Part shown: positions 9,277-18,831 of the stretch, one piece after another
Position numbering within the stretch: the stretch's first letter is position 1
How the letters are laid out: each line of letters opens with the position of its first letter
Source of the DNA: Nostoc spongiaeforme FACHB-130
GTDB lineage: Bacteria; Cyanobacteriota; Cyanobacteriia; Cyanobacteriales; Nostocaceae
DNA length: 64,000 nucleotides
Assembly (NCBI RefSeq): GCF_014698475.1
Contig: NZ_JACJTB010000007.1
Location: 62,001 to 126,000 of the forward strand
Direction: 5' to 3'
The notes under the pieces: model-generated
What the model was told of the DNA's origin: nothing
The model's input: the letters and a program-made list of their open reading frames with translations, nothing else
Databases searched by the model: none
Made by a program: the position numbers and the translations under genes

Positions 9277-9637
9277 ATGGTCTTTTATCGCAGAATCAAA
9301 AAAATAAGAACAGCTAAGACTTCTTAGCTGTCCCGGCTAAAAGGTTATATTACTTGCGGGTTAATAAATGGTTAGGCACAATGCCCTCTTTCGCCAGAAA
9401 GATTAATTCATTTGCTTGGATAGTAAATGAATAGTCGCGTTTTGCTGATTTTACTAACCTGTATATACAGAACTTGACTGTGTGATGCACAGTCGTAAAT
9501 TGATTAACTTAATTTATACATGTGAAAACATTTAATTATTACAAAACATTACAAGATTTGTCATAATATTGGGTTTGCAACCATCTTTTAGCACCTGAAT
9601 TTTTTGTAGGTGTAAACTTTATTGGCCTGAAAAACCC
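9277..9637. other. Intergenic region with a hairpin
   Basis: No gene seen. A perfect 9-bp stem with a 4-base loop (ACAGCTAAG / CTTAGCTGT, 9310-9331) is followed on the minus strand by a T-rich run (TTCTTATTTTTTT), which is terminator-like, but no minus-strand gene ends here. The rest should hold the promoter of the histidine-phosphatase gene. Confidence 0.4.
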
Positions 9638-10285
9638 ATGAGTCAAATAGTCTGGATCGCAAGACACGCCAACCGCCTCGACTTTGTAAATCCTGATTGG
9701 TTCCTCACCGCCGAACGACGTTACGATCCGCCTTTATCTGACGATGGTTTCGTGCAGGCAAAACAATTAGCCCAACGCTTGAAAAGTGAGAAAATTACCC
9801 ATATTTTTGCTTCTCCCTTTTTGCGAACAGTGCAAACAGCTAATGCCGTGGCCGAAACCTTAGATTTATCTATTAAATTAGAAACAGGTTTGAGTGAATG
9901 GTTAAATCCTGAATGGATGACAGAAGAACCAGAAAGACTCTCCGCACTTACCTTAAAAAAACTATTTCCCAGGATTGACCATAGCTACACACCACGCATC
10001 GCAGCTAAATATCCCGAAACTCACGAACAAGTACGCGCACGTTCTGGACAAACAGCCAGATGTTTAGCCACAGAATGTTTTCCCGAACAGATTTTATTGG
10101 TAGCGCATGGTGCTTCTGTGTTGGGGGCTGCAATGGGGTTAGTGGGTGAAGTTGCCAAAACCGAAGTTAAAGCTTCTTTATGTTCTTTAGTTAAGGTTGT
10201 ACTTCAAGGCCCAGAATGGTTATTAGAACTAAAGGGGGATACTTCTCATTTAACTCAAGTAGAGGAAGTGATCCGATTTGCGTAA
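9638..10285 (+). CDS. Histidine phosphatase family protein
   Basis: 215 residues of the phosphoglycerate-mutase-like superfamily. The catalytic-His loop reads IARHANRLDF (RHA instead of the commoner RHG), the second His is in LLVAHGASVLG, and YDPPLSDDGFVQAKQLAQRL matches the usual 'LS..G..QA..L' stretch. These enzymes form a phosphohistidine and remove phosphate from sugars, nucleotides or proteins; the substrate cannot be told from sequence. No signal peptide, so cytoplasmic. It is followed by glucokinase 123 bp downstream on the same strand, which may or may not share a transcript. Confidence 0.85.
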   Translation: MSQIVWIARHANRLDFVNPDWFLTAERRYDPPLSDDGFVQAKQLAQRLKSEKITHIFASPFLRTVQTANAVAETLDLSIKLETGLSEWLNPEWMTEEPERLSALTLKKLFPRIDHSYTPRIAAKYPETHEQVRARSGQTARCLATECFPEQILLVAHGASVLGAAMGLVGEVAKTEVKASLCSLVKVVLQGPEWLLELKGDTSHLTQVEEVIRFA

Positions 10286-10408
10286 ATTCCGCAACAGGGG
10301 AGAAGACTGGGGTCATTAGCCGTAAGAAGATGAAAGATGAAGTCTGAATCTATTCTCAGGTGGGAATTAATTCTACAAAACAATAACTAGACTACTAAGT
10401 AATTATTT

Positions 10409-11434
10409 ATGACTTTGTTACTAGCAGGAGATATCGGCGGCACAAAAACTATTTTGCGATTGGTGGAAACCTCAAATTCATCAGAGTTGCAGACTGTTTA
10501 TGAGGACAGTTATCGCAGTGGGGATTTTCCTGATTTAGTGCCGATGGTACAGCAATTTTTCCTGAAAGCGAATACAGCCACTCCCCAAAAGGCTTGTTTT
10601 GCGATCGCCGGGCCAGTGGTCAACAACACTGCTAAACTTACTAACCTGGTTTGGTTTTTAGATACAGAACGTCTGCAACAAGAATTAGGTATCGCCGCAA
10701 TTTCCTTAATTAATGACTTTGCGGCTGTTGGCTATGGCATTTTTGGGTTAAGTTCCCCAGATTTGCTGACTTTACAACCAGGTAAACCAAAACCAGAAGC
10801 ACCCATCGCTGTAATTGGTGCCGGTACAGGATTAGGACAAGGCTTTTTAATCAAGCAGGGAAATCATTATCAAGTGTTTCCCTCCGAAGGTGGTCACACC
10901 GACTTTGCCCCCCGTAACGAGTTAGAATTTCAACTACTGAAATATTTGCTGGATAAACATGATATTCAGCGTGTTTCTGTAGAAAGAGTGGTTTCTGGTT
11001 TAGGGATTGTTGCAATTTACCAATTTTTGCGCGATCGCAAACATGCTACTGAATCGCCAGAAATTGCCCAAGCTGTGAGAACCTGGGAACAGGAAGCCGG
11101 ACAGCCAGAAAAAAGTGTTGATCCCGGTGCAGTGATTGGTAAAGCCGCAGTTCAAAAAAGCGATCGCCTCTCGGAACAAACACTACAATTATTTGTTGAT
11201 GCTTACGGTGCAGAAGCCGGCAATCTCGCCTTGAAACTTTTACCCTACGGTGGCTTATACATTGCTGGGGGAATTGCACCAAAAATTCTGCCGTTAATTC
11301 AAAATGGTAGTTTCTTATTGAACTTCACTCAAAAAGGCCGAATGCGTTCTCTTTTAGAAGAAGTACCAGTATATATTATTCTCAACCCCCAAGTAGGATT
11401 AATAGGTGCAGCTTTGTGTGCAGCTAGGTTATAA
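10409..11434 (+). CDS. glk: Glucokinase
   Basis: 341 residues, the usual length for the bacterial glucokinase family (ATP + glucose to glucose-6-phosphate). The N-terminal phosphate-binding loop LAGDIGGTKT, AIAGPV, the sugar-binding INDFAAVGYG with the catalytic Asp, the adenosine-side IGAGTGLGQGF, and SEGGHTDFAPRNELEFQLL are all present. In cyanobacteria it feeds glucose and glycogen-derived sugar into the oxidative pentose phosphate pathway. The next gene starts 43 bp after the stop on the same strand. Confidence 0.93.
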   Translation: MTLLLAGDIGGTKTILRLVETSNSSELQTVYEDSYRSGDFPDLVPMVQQFFLKANTATPQKACFAIAGPVVNNTAKLTNLVWFLDTERLQQELGIAAISLINDFAAVGYGIFGLSSPDLLTLQPGKPKPEAPIAVIGAGTGLGQGFLIKQGNHYQVFPSEGGHTDFAPRNELEFQLLKYLLDKHDIQRVSVERVVSGLGIVAIYQFLRDRKHATESPEIAQAVRTWEQEAGQPEKSVDPGAVIGKAAVQKSDRLSEQTLQLFVDAYGAEAGNLALKLLPYGGLYIAGGIAPKILPLIQNGSFLLNFTQKGRMRSLLEEVPVYIILNPQVGLIGAALCAARL

Positions 11435-11477
11435 CACTATCATCATCAGTGATATCTGCATCAATAAAGCTAAAACT

Positions 11478-12074
11478 ATGACATTCTCCAAATTATTACC
11501 TTTGATAGCTGCCACACTTGTTTGTGGTAGCTGTTTTGTTGTAGAAGCACGTCAACCCCAAACAGCAGTTAAAAAACCAGAAACCACCGCGCAACCAGTC
11601 CAACCAAAATGGAAATTATTCCGTGCGCCTGATGGACGTTTTACAGTATTAATGCCGGGAATACCCAACAAAGAAACCCAAACCCAAAAAACCCAGATGG
11701 GGGAAATTGACTTAGAAATCTTCTTTGCTCAACCACCAAAGCAGCAAGTTGCTTATGTGGTTGTTTATAATGAGTTTCCCCACAGTTACGGCACATTGAC
11801 CAATCCGCAGACCATATTAGACCAAGCACAAGTTATGGTGCTAAAAACTACAAAAAGTAATTTGATTCGTCAGCGTAATATTCGCAGTTCTAATGGTCAT
11901 CCCGGCAAAGAAATTGAGTTTATTAATCCCGGCGGTAAAATTACTCGCAGTCGGATGTATGTTGCCCAAGGTAGGTTGTATCAAGTGATGGCAATTACTA
12001 CGAAAAAGCAACAACAAACCCTCAACAAAACTATTACTGGGTATTTGAATTCTTTCCAAGTTGTTTTGAAATAG
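11478..12074 (+). CDS. Secreted hypothetical protein
   Basis: 198 residues from ATG 11478. An earlier in-frame start at 11406 would overlap glk and place 24 odd residues before the signal sequence, so I reject it. The N-terminus is a signal peptide (MTFSKLLPLIAATLVCGSCFVVEA) with two cysteines; a lipoprotein is possible but the box is not ideal. The mature part has a KWKLFRAPDGRFTVLMPGIP stretch typical of a cyanobacterial family of unknown function with a single beta-rich domain. It follows glk closely. Confidence 0.75.
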   Translation: MTFSKLLPLIAATLVCGSCFVVEARQPQTAVKKPETTAQPVQPKWKLFRAPDGRFTVLMPGIPNKETQTQKTQMGEIDLEIFFAQPPKQQVAYVVVYNEFPHSYGTLTNPQTILDQAQVMVLKTTKSNLIRQRNIRSSNGHPGKEIEFINPGGKITRSRMYVAQGRLYQVMAITTKKQQQTLNKTITGYLNSFQVVLK

Positions 12075-12343
12075 CGAGACAAGTAGTCAGTATTCAGGAG
12101 TCAGAATTCAGAATCAATACGGCTAGATAGAAATTTTCTGAGTCTAGCAGTATTGATTTTCAAGCTCTGACTCATTCTGACTTCTGGATTCTAGATTCTC
12201 AAACTTGACACTACCACGCTAGAGCGATCGCATCTGAAAGTGGATCACCATGAAGGCGATCATTAATTATAGTCGAAGTCAGATCAGCAAAAGTAGGCTC
12301 CTGCGATACTATTTTTATAATGTAAATCACATCACATAAACTT

Positions 12344-12706
12344 ATGGAGCCAGACTCTTTACCAACTGAGGTGATACTGACGCACCCGCGTCAGTCCCTC
12401 GGTAAGTTGCAACTTGACTGGACACCCCAACCAGGAAACTATCTTGATTTTCAAGGTAAAACCTACGCTGTTCTAGAACGTCGCCATAGATATCAATTTA
12501 AATCGGGGTGTTATCGACTGCATAATATAGCACTCTACGTCCAATCTGCTCAAAGACCAGCAGAAAAAAGTTTACTAAATGGACGTTGGGTGGTTGGTGA
12601 TGCTACTTGTGTTTATAACGCTCATTCTGAAATTGTTCGCTGTGCAGTCAACCCCCAAGGCCCTTGCCAAGACTGTCGCTACTATGAAACTGTGAATTAT
12701 GAATAA
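12344..12706 (+). CDS. DUF6464-like conserved cyanobacterial protein
   Basis: 120 residues, soluble. The C-terminus carries GDATCVYNAHSEIVRCAVNPQGPCQDC, with four cysteines (C-x13-C-x7-C-x2-C), suggesting a bound metal or redox role. The N-terminal half contains the beta segment GNYLDFQGKTYAVLERRHRYQFKSG. I recognise it as the cyanobacterial family annotated DUF6464; no function is known to me. It converges with fmt, only about 10 bases away. Confidence 0.75.
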   Translation: MEPDSLPTEVILTHPRQSLGKLQLDWTPQPGNYLDFQGKTYAVLERRHRYQFKSGCYRLHNIALYVQSAQRPAEKSLLNGRWVVGDATCVYNAHSEIVRCAVNPQGPCQDCRYYETVNYE

Positions 12707-12707
12707 T

Positions 12708-12735
12708 TTCAGACTTCACACTTCAGACTTCAGAA
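12708..12735. repeat. STRR heptamer array overlapping the end of fmt
   Basis: Four heptamers TTCAGAC, TTCACAC, TTCAGAC, TTCAGAA in tandem. On the minus strand they encode the last residues and the stop of fmt (stop 12716-12718). Confidence 0.85.
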
Positions 12736-13720
12736 TTTCCCCCACTGTTAACCGCGTACCATTAACAAAATCCCATCCCGACTGGGGACGTTTACCCGCT
12801 AACTGAACTTCCCGTAATAATAATAAACCTGCTCCAGTTTGGGCGATCGCACCTATTCCCTTGGCAATGCTGACTATTTCTCCAGGAATACCAGATATAT
12901 CAGACAAATCAGGTAATTTTTGGCGTATTGTTGCTAATTCTGGTGGTATTTCTTCAGCGTCAGCAAAACCAAGGGGAAGGGTAGCTGTAATTTTCAGAGT
13001 CTGGTTACGAAAAATTGTCCAACAATTAGGGTAGAAACCCCGAATTTGATTGTGTAATTGTATCGCACTCTTTGACCAATCTAACTGGTAATCTTGCTTT
13101 TGAATCAAAGGTGCGTAAGTAGCTTCTGCGTTATTTTGCGGAATTGGTTGAATCTCTTGATGCTTCAGTTTTAACAGAGTTTCTATTAACAAATCTCCAC
13201 CCATTGTTGCTAATCTGACAGCTAAATTGTCAGCATTATCTAACAATTCAATTGGTGTGGTTGCTTTTAGCAGCATATCCCCTGTATCCATCCCAGCATC
13301 CATTAACATGGTCGTAATTCCTGTTTCTGGTTCACCATTACAGAGACACCACTGAATTGGAGCCGCACCGCGATACTTCGGTAAAATTGACCCATGTACA
13401 TTAATACAGCCTAATTTGGGCATATTCAAGATTTTTTTGGATAAAATCTGCCCATAAGCTACCACTACAAACGCATCTGCTTCTGTTTGTTGCAGTTTCG
13501 CTAAAGTTTCACTATCTTTTTTGACTCGCTCTGGTTGCCAAACTGGCAAATTATGCTGGAGAGCCAGAGTTTTTACAGGTGAAGGCGTAAGTTTGTTTCC
13601 CCGTTCTCGACGTTTATCTGGTTGAGTAACCACTGCCAAAATTTCAAATTCTGGATGATTCAGTAATTTTTCGAGAGTAGGAATAGCGAATTCAGGAGTA
13701 CCAAAAAATACAACTTTCAT
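12716..13720 (-). CDS. fmt: Methionyl-tRNA formyltransferase
   Basis: 334 residues, the family length. It transfers formyl from 10-formyl-tetrahydrofolate to the Met of initiator tRNA. The start [20 protein letters not shown], the folate-binding and catalytic region ([19 protein letters not shown], with the conserved Asn-x-His), and the mobile loop [14 protein letters not shown] are plain, followed by the C-terminal tRNA-binding OB domain. The last five codons and the stop fall in a short tandem repeat, so the extreme C-terminus is probably a recent replacement and not ancestral. Confidence 0.96.
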   Translation of the reverse strand: MKVVFFGTPEFAIPTLEKLLNHPEFEILAVVTQPDKRRERGNKLTPSPVKTLALQHNLPVWQPERVKKDSETLAKLQQTEADAFVVVAYGQILSKKILNMPKLGCINVHGSILPKYRGAAPIQWCLCNGEPETGITTMLMDAGMDTGDMLLKATTPIELLDNADNLAVRLATMGGDLLIETLLKLKHQEIQPIPQNNAEATYAPLIQKQDYQLDWSKSAIQLHNQIRGFYPNCWTIFRNQTLKITATLPLGFADAEEIPPELATIRQKLPDLSDISGIPGEIVSIAKGIGAIAQTGAGLLLLREVQLAGKRPQSGWDFVNGTRLTVGEILKSEV

Positions 13721-14596
13721 TAATCAATAATCAATAGTTAAACATCAATAGGTAATATTTACTTAGTTATTTATTATTATCCTCCTTGCTCACTATTTTC
13801 TACACACAAGTTGGCGAAATTGAGTTTTATTGATAGACTAAAAGTAATTTACCCCAATATGTTGATAAATTGATACCAGCTTGACACTTTATCAGTCGGC
13901 TGATTCCGCTAGAGACCATATACAAGCTTTGCGAGGTTTGCCAAAACAAAGCTGTTGATCAGTTTTTTTGCCAAAATGCAGTTATTAAGTTTAGCTGCCT
14001 TTTTGCAATTGTTACAGTTAGATATTAATTTACTTCCAGGGGTGGATACTAACTCGATTTTTCGAGTATTATATGTTGTGCGTCAGCTTTACCAGCTTTT
14101 AAAAGAAACGCCTCACTCAGTTTCATCGTTACAGGGGTCTGCACTGTTGTAGCAGGGATAAATAGGGGAGCCTCCTGCGGCTTGGCAGTTGCTAAAGTCT
14201 ATCCCAACAGTTCAGCTTTTCGCTCTACCTAGAGGCTACAAATGCCTTGTAGCCAACATAATGCGCCTAATGCAGTTAAATCAAGCACCAGTTTTATGGT
14301 GTGGTTAATTGCTGGTTAAAGGCGTGAAAATTTGGTTTATGCAGTAATTATGTTGTTCATCTGCATTAACTTTGTTATGGCAGAAATTTCGCTAATCAAT
14401 AGTATTTATTAAGCAAAAAGGTGCAGGCAATGATAATAAATTTTTGTGACAAGGTGCAAGTTTAAAAAAAATATTTCTCACAATTAGTAGTTAAAACTGT
14501 GAGTTTATTGTTATACCTGTAGTCATAACTTTTCTTCATACTACATAAGCATCGATTGCTCCTCACACAGCACCCGCACTTCTAGAGAGTCAACAA
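13721..14596. other. 876-bp intergenic region
   Basis: No gene I can support. A 65-codon frame at 13955-14152 has no ribosome site or motif. A short hairpin (GGCTACA / TGTAGCC, about 14232-14252) and the likely promoter of the next gene are present. TGCTCCTCACACAGC near 14557-14571 recalls the Yfr1 small-RNA core but lacks its hairpins. Confidence 0.5.
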
Positions 14597-15919
14597 ATGC
14601 TCAAACCCCTCTTGCTGTCAGGATGGTTCCGTGTGCAACCATTTCTTAATTCTGTTGTTCTAGTGATGCTGATTGCGCCTTTATTTGCAGCATCAGGTCA
14701 CTCTACCTCTGCTAAACAATCCAAAGTAGTAGCTAAAATTACTCCTGAAGTGGAAGAATCGGAAGCTGTACCTCAAGAAACAGCTAATGAACCTGATTTA
14801 GCAGCAATGTTTCAAGATGCTCCGAATAACTCCACCAACGGAGAATCGATTTCAGTATCACAGAATCTAGTTGGAGTGGGGAAACAGCCAGTTTTACCAG
14901 CACAAAAAATCGAATCTTTAGTAGTAGCAGATTATGCAATCGGCAATGGCTCTCAGACAAGTGGTGCTGATCCTTTCGCAGCAGTAGAACTGGCTCCTGT
15001 TCCCAATATTTCTAGCCATAATCTCAAGTTAGCAGCAAAAGGCCAGGCGGCTGAAATTGAAGCGTTAATGCAAGAAAATAATTTAGCATCCGCTAAAAAT
15101 TATCTTGTTGGTTCATCGAAATTAAATCGCATTCCAGGGGTTGAAGCAATTCCCGAAGCACCAGAACAGGAATCTACAGATGATGTACCCGCAATGGAAG
15201 TACCTAGTGAGGAACAAGCAGAACAGGTAGATCCTATTGGTAGTCCCCATCCTATTCCTTGGAAATGGATTGTGGCGACTCAAGAGGCAATTGGCTCGAA
15301 GGGTAATTCTGGGGTGCGTTATTATCGGAGTCTACCTGTAGTTTCTCCCGATGGTAAGTATGCTGTTTACAGCCGGGTGCAGATGGAAATTCAACCGGAA
15401 ATGTATAACAGCCGCGTGAGTAGCACTATGTTTGTTGAAGACAGAGAAACCAAGAAATTGCGGGTGATGGCTTCAACTTCCAAGATCAAAGATCCGTTAT
15501 TACATAATAAAGTTGCACCTCCAGAGCAGATGCCAGAAAATGGCAATATTGGGGTATTGGTTCCGGTTAGTTGGTCAGAAAAAAGCGATCGCTTTTTAGC
15601 CCGCAAATTTGAGGGTGTATTCAATACTGGCGACGCTACAGATCATGCAGTGATTTGGGATCGACAAAAAAATCATACCAACACCGTTGCACCCGCACGT
15701 CAAGACGATGACCATGAAAAAATTGCTGTATTGCTAGGTTGGAGTAAAAACCAACCAGATCATGTGCTGTTCCGCGAAGGCGAAATGGGTGAAGAAGACT
15801 GGCCTTTAGTACAAGTTGCTACCGATGGCAAAACAGTCAATACCAACGACACTGATCAGCCTGTAACTTTTGGTGAACACAAAGAAGTATGGTCAGGGCC
15901 ACAAGTGGCTACTCGCTAA
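14597..15919 (+). CDS. Secreted or membrane-anchored conserved protein
   Basis: 440 residues. The N-terminus has a hydrophobic segment (VVLVMLIAPLFAASG, about residues 20-34) acting as signal peptide or anchor. Then follows an acidic, Glu/Pro-rich low-complexity linker (about 45-210), and a C-terminal domain beginning PIPWKWIVATQEAIG and containing SPDGKYAVYSRVQMEI and VIWDRQ, a pattern like PD40/WD40-type beta-propeller blades. No enzyme motif is seen. It is transcribed alone and followed by a good terminator. I recognise it only as a conserved cyanobacterial protein. Confidence 0.75.
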   Translation: MLKPLLLSGWFRVQPFLNSVVLVMLIAPLFAASGHSTSAKQSKVVAKITPEVEESEAVPQETANEPDLAAMFQDAPNNSTNGESISVSQNLVGVGKQPVLPAQKIESLVVADYAIGNGSQTSGADPFAAVELAPVPNISSHNLKLAAKGQAAEIEALMQENNLASAKNYLVGSSKLNRIPGVEAIPEAPEQESTDDVPAMEVPSEEQAEQVDPIGSPHPIPWKWIVATQEAIGSKGNSGVRYYRSLPVVSPDGKYAVYSRVQMEIQPEMYNSRVSSTMFVEDRETKKLRVMASTSKIKDPLLHNKVAPPEQMPENGNIGVLVPVSWSEKSDRFLARKFEGVFNTGDATDHAVIWDRQKNHTNTVAPARQDDDHEKIAVLLGWSKNQPDHVLFREGEMGEEDWPLVQVATDGKTVNTNDTDQPVTFGEHKEVWSGPQVATR

Positions 15920-16022
15920 TAGCAAAGTGCTGAGTGCTGAGTAGGAACTCAGTTTTCAGTCATCAATAAATAGTCTTAAACCTATACTTCGACTGCTATT
16001 TTTATTAAAAATAATCTTTGTT

Positions 16023-16058
16023 CCCGTTATTACTAGAGCTAATAGCGGGAAATTTTTT
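16023..16058 (+). terminator. Intrinsic terminator
   Basis: A 10-bp stem with one G:T pair (CCCGTTATTA / TAATAGCGGG) and 7-base loop, followed by AAATTTTTT. It serves the 14597-15919 gene. Confidence 0.8.
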
Positions 16059-16122
16059 GATAAGCGATCGCTTGATTTATTGATACAGTTATTAATGTAA
16101 TTATTATGCTGAATTTAAATTT

Positions 16123-16419
16123 TCACATTTTGAACCCCTGCATTCTTTTCCCGCTATTCAGCAAACGCAATTGTTGGGAAAGTTGCAAAGATTTCACCCA
16201 CGGTTGTTCTGAAAGTTGGGAAATGGCATTTGCAGATAATGTCGCTGTGAAGGTATCTTTGTCTGGAGTTACATCGCTCACGCCGACACTTTGTAAAACT
16301 GCGATCGCTGCATCTGTAATTTGTTCTGTATGAATAAATACAGTTAAACTCGGTGTGGTTGAGTCTTGAACATCATTAAGTGCCATTGCCAATGCCGCAC
16401 CTAGCTTCTGATAGTTCAT
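16123..16419 (-). CDS. Small protein resembling the propeptide of the adjacent subtilase
   Basis: 98 residues, no signal peptide. Its middle and end parallel the first 105 residues of the subtilase encoded directly upstream: KLGAALAMAL against KLSPGLLLAV, SLTVFIH against SLVFIYC, and ISQLSEQPWVKSLQLS against LDALSEEPAIQRIKPS. Subtilase propeptides (I9 type) act as folding chaperones and tight inhibitors, and free-standing copies inhibit proteases. I infer a cognate inhibitor or chaperone, co-transcribed with the protease (about 120 bp gap). The identity level is low, so a structural comparison is the real test. The start is preceded by AGGAAACACTT on the minus strand, a fair ribosome site. 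Confidence 0.65.
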   Translation of the reverse strand: MNYQKLGAALAMALNDVQDSTTPSLTVFIHTEQITDAAIAVLQSVGVSDVTPDKDTFTATLSANAISQLSEQPWVKSLQLSQQLRLLNSGKRMQGFKM

Positions 16420-16538
16420 AAGTGTTTCCTGAGTAAAAGGGTAGGCAGTTGCAAACTGTCCTAAGATTAACCTATCAAATTTTTAGTTTTTGATTACCTA
16501 CCCTTATACAGACGTAATACACAAATCTATACGTCTTC

Positions 16539-18266
16539 TTACAGATTCTCGGTATTAATTAACCCGTAACCCCATTTATTATCAAAGGTTCCGGCTGATT
16601 TGCCAGGAATTGAGCTATTTTGGCGGAATAACTCTTTGATGGTGTTGGGGTCTAAATTGCGATCGCGCTGTAATAATAACGCTACTAACCCGGTAACAAA
16701 AGGTGTGGCCATACTAGTACCAGCCATCGCCAAAAATTTAGAATTAACTGTCATCGAACGGTCAGAATTCGCATTAGAAGAAAGTGCAGCCACAATCATC
16801 GCTCCAGGCGCAGCAACATCCGGTTTTTGAGCATCATTGCGTAATGGCCCTTCACTACTGAAATCAGAAATACTGTTGAGTTCTAAACCCACTTCGCGTA
16901 CTTGGTTATCAATATCGGTATACTTCACTTTGGTAGTGTAAGCCGCAACTGTCACGGCAGTGCTGGCAGCTCCTGGTGAACCAATTTTTACAGCATCTTT
17001 GACACTAGTACCTGTAAAGAATACGGAAGAAGTATCATCTAGTGTCCATACATCTAGGCGAGTATCCTGAGAAGATGTATTGCGGACTCGTAACTGCCAA
17101 ATACCTCCCATGACTGGCGAGGGGCCGTTACCCCGAATCTGCACAAAGAAATTATGGTCGCCGTTGGCTTGATCTGGGCCGGGCGTGACAATTTGTACCC
17201 GTGCGTCAGGCAGTTGATGATCTACTGCGGGATTGCCTTGAGCAATAATTTTTTGGAAGGGAGTAACAAACCCGTTAGGACTGCGTAGGGAAACTTCTAA
17301 TTCGCTGTCTTTGTCATACCAAGCATTTAACCAAACAATGCCTACTTGATTGAAGGGTACATTAAAGCGCATTCCTTTGATTCGACCACTGGGGATGATG
17401 GCTTGACCATGAATATTGTCGTTACCTTCGTTCCCAGCTGCACAGCAAACAATTCTGCCAGGGCCAGTTTCTGCGTCAATGACTTTCGAGAGGGAGTCAG
17501 TACCATCATGGGCATCAGCATGTCCACCCAAGCTGAGATTTACGACTGCGGGTCTGCCTAATTCAGCCGCTACCCGAAATACGTAACGAACAGCATCAGC
17601 AATGTGGGCATCTTGGAGGTCAGATTTGATAATAATTAATTCTGCGTCTGGTGCGACACCACCATAAGTAACATCAGCACCAGACGCGATACCTGCGACG
17701 TGTGTACCATGACCGTCAGTATCTTGAGAAACAGATAGTAGAGCATCGGTGAGTTCCGCACCATAAGCGCCTTCTTTCACGCCTGGCCCTGGTATGGTTT
17801 GATCCCATAACCGTAAAATTCGCCCAGCAAAGGCAGGATGTTTGGCATCAATACCACTGTCAATTACACCAATAATTACGCCTTTGCCAGTTAGCCCAGT
17901 TTTATTTTTAAATTCTGGTAACTTTACGGCTTGGGGTGCAACATCCATCCTTAGCTTGAGTTTGCGTGATGGTTTAATTCGCTGGATGGCAGGTTCTTCA
18001 GATAAAGCATCTAAACTATCAATGGGCAGGAAAGCAGTACGCACATGGCCGGAATTTTGATTAACTTCTATGCCATATTGTGCCAAATGGCTTAAATCTG
18101 CATCATCATCACAGTAGATAAAAACTAGACTCTTGGTCGGTTTGACAATACTTTTGGGTGCCATAATACCAAGCGATCGCTTGTGTGTCATCAAAGCTGG
18201 CAAACCCTCGTGTTGATAATCTTCAACTGCCAACAGCAACCCAGGAGAAAGTTTTTCGTGTCTCAT
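16539..18266 (-). CDS. S8 subtilisin-like serine protease without signal peptide
   Basis: 575 residues. The catalytic triad is Asp136 (IGVIDSGID), His186 (DGHGTHVAG) and Ser518 (GTSMATPF); the oxyanion Asn region is present (CCAAGNEGN). Residues 1-105 form a propeptide-like domain. Between His and Ser there is an insertion (about 300-420) rich in beta strands (IWQLRVRNTSSQDTRLDVW), resembling a jelly-roll domain. There is no secretion signal, so it is intracellular or exported unusually. The downstream gene encodes a second propeptide-like protein. The likely role is regulated protein degradation; the substrate is unknown. Confidence 0.93.
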   Translation of the reverse strand: MRHEKLSPGLLLAVEDYQHEGLPALMTHKRSLGIMAPKSIVKPTKSLVFIYCDDDADLSHLAQYGIEVNQNSGHVRTAFLPIDSLDALSEEPAIQRIKPSRKLKLRMDVAPQAVKLPEFKNKTGLTGKGVIIGVIDSGIDAKHPAFAGRILRLWDQTIPGPGVKEGAYGAELTDALLSVSQDTDGHGTHVAGIASGADVTYGGVAPDAELIIIKSDLQDAHIADAVRYVFRVAAELGRPAVVNLSLGGHADAHDGTDSLSKVIDAETGPGRIVCCAAGNEGNDNIHGQAIIPSGRIKGMRFNVPFNQVGIVWLNAWYDKDSELEVSLRSPNGFVTPFQKIIAQGNPAVDHQLPDARVQIVTPGPDQANGDHNFFVQIRGNGPSPVMGGIWQLRVRNTSSQDTRLDVWTLDDTSSVFFTGTSVKDAVKIGSPGAASTAVTVAAYTTKVKYTDIDNQVREVGLELNSISDFSSEGPLRNDAQKPDVAAPGAMIVAALSSNANSDRSMTVNSKFLAMAGTSMATPFVTGLVALLLQRDRNLDPNTIKELFRQNSSIPGKSAGTFDNKWGYGLINTENL

Positions 18267-18831
18267 TTTGGCTTCAACCTCTATTCAATTCAGTAATAAA
18301 ATTCACCATATACTAGTGAATAAATAGCTTGAGAATGTGTGAATAACTCATAAATCTTAAGGCTAAAAAATTTTTTTCTCGCTGATTTTTATGAATTATT
18401 TGTTTCCTTGTTTGAGTTGTTGTAACTGCTGAAATACTCTGATGTCAAGAAAAATCCTAGGGATGATTATCTGGTTTCATCAGTGAACAGCATCTAAATT
18501 AGACGTTTTTCCACAATTCTTTTCATTCATACATCACCTAATATCGTGATTACGGAAAAATTTATAATTTTAATCTTTTTATTGAATTTTATTTTGTTGC
18601 GGTTGATTGCTAGAGTCTAGGTTGAATTACGAAAAATCGTAAAATTTATCAAGAAATATCAAGATTTTTAAAGCTAATAAGTTGGGATAAATTAGTAATT
18701 GAAGTCAAAATTTACTCCCATCAACCACGTCTGTAGATAGTCATTTTTTGGTCATATTTGTTGGTAAGACTAAAAACAAACCCAGCAAAGATAAAAGCCT
18801 TGAAGATTCATCAAGATTTTGGGGAGGCAAA
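18267..18831. other. Divergent intergenic region
   Basis: No gene seen between the divergent subtilase and stress-protein genes. It should hold both promoters; much of it is AT-rich. The upstream reading frame 18748-18831 is open but the preferred start is ATG 18832. Confidence 0.5.

Noticed and set aside
11406-11477. Upstream start for the secreted protein after glk
   Set aside because: It would overlap glk and hide the signal peptide behind 24 residues; ATG 11478 fits better.
13955-14152. 65-codon open frame
   Set aside because: No ribosome binding site, no recognised motif and unlike typical coding use; likely chance.
14550-14596. Yfr1-like small RNA motif (GCTCCTCACAC)
   Set aside because: Only the 11-base core resembles Yfr1, with one mismatch; flanking hairpins and the poly-T end are missing.
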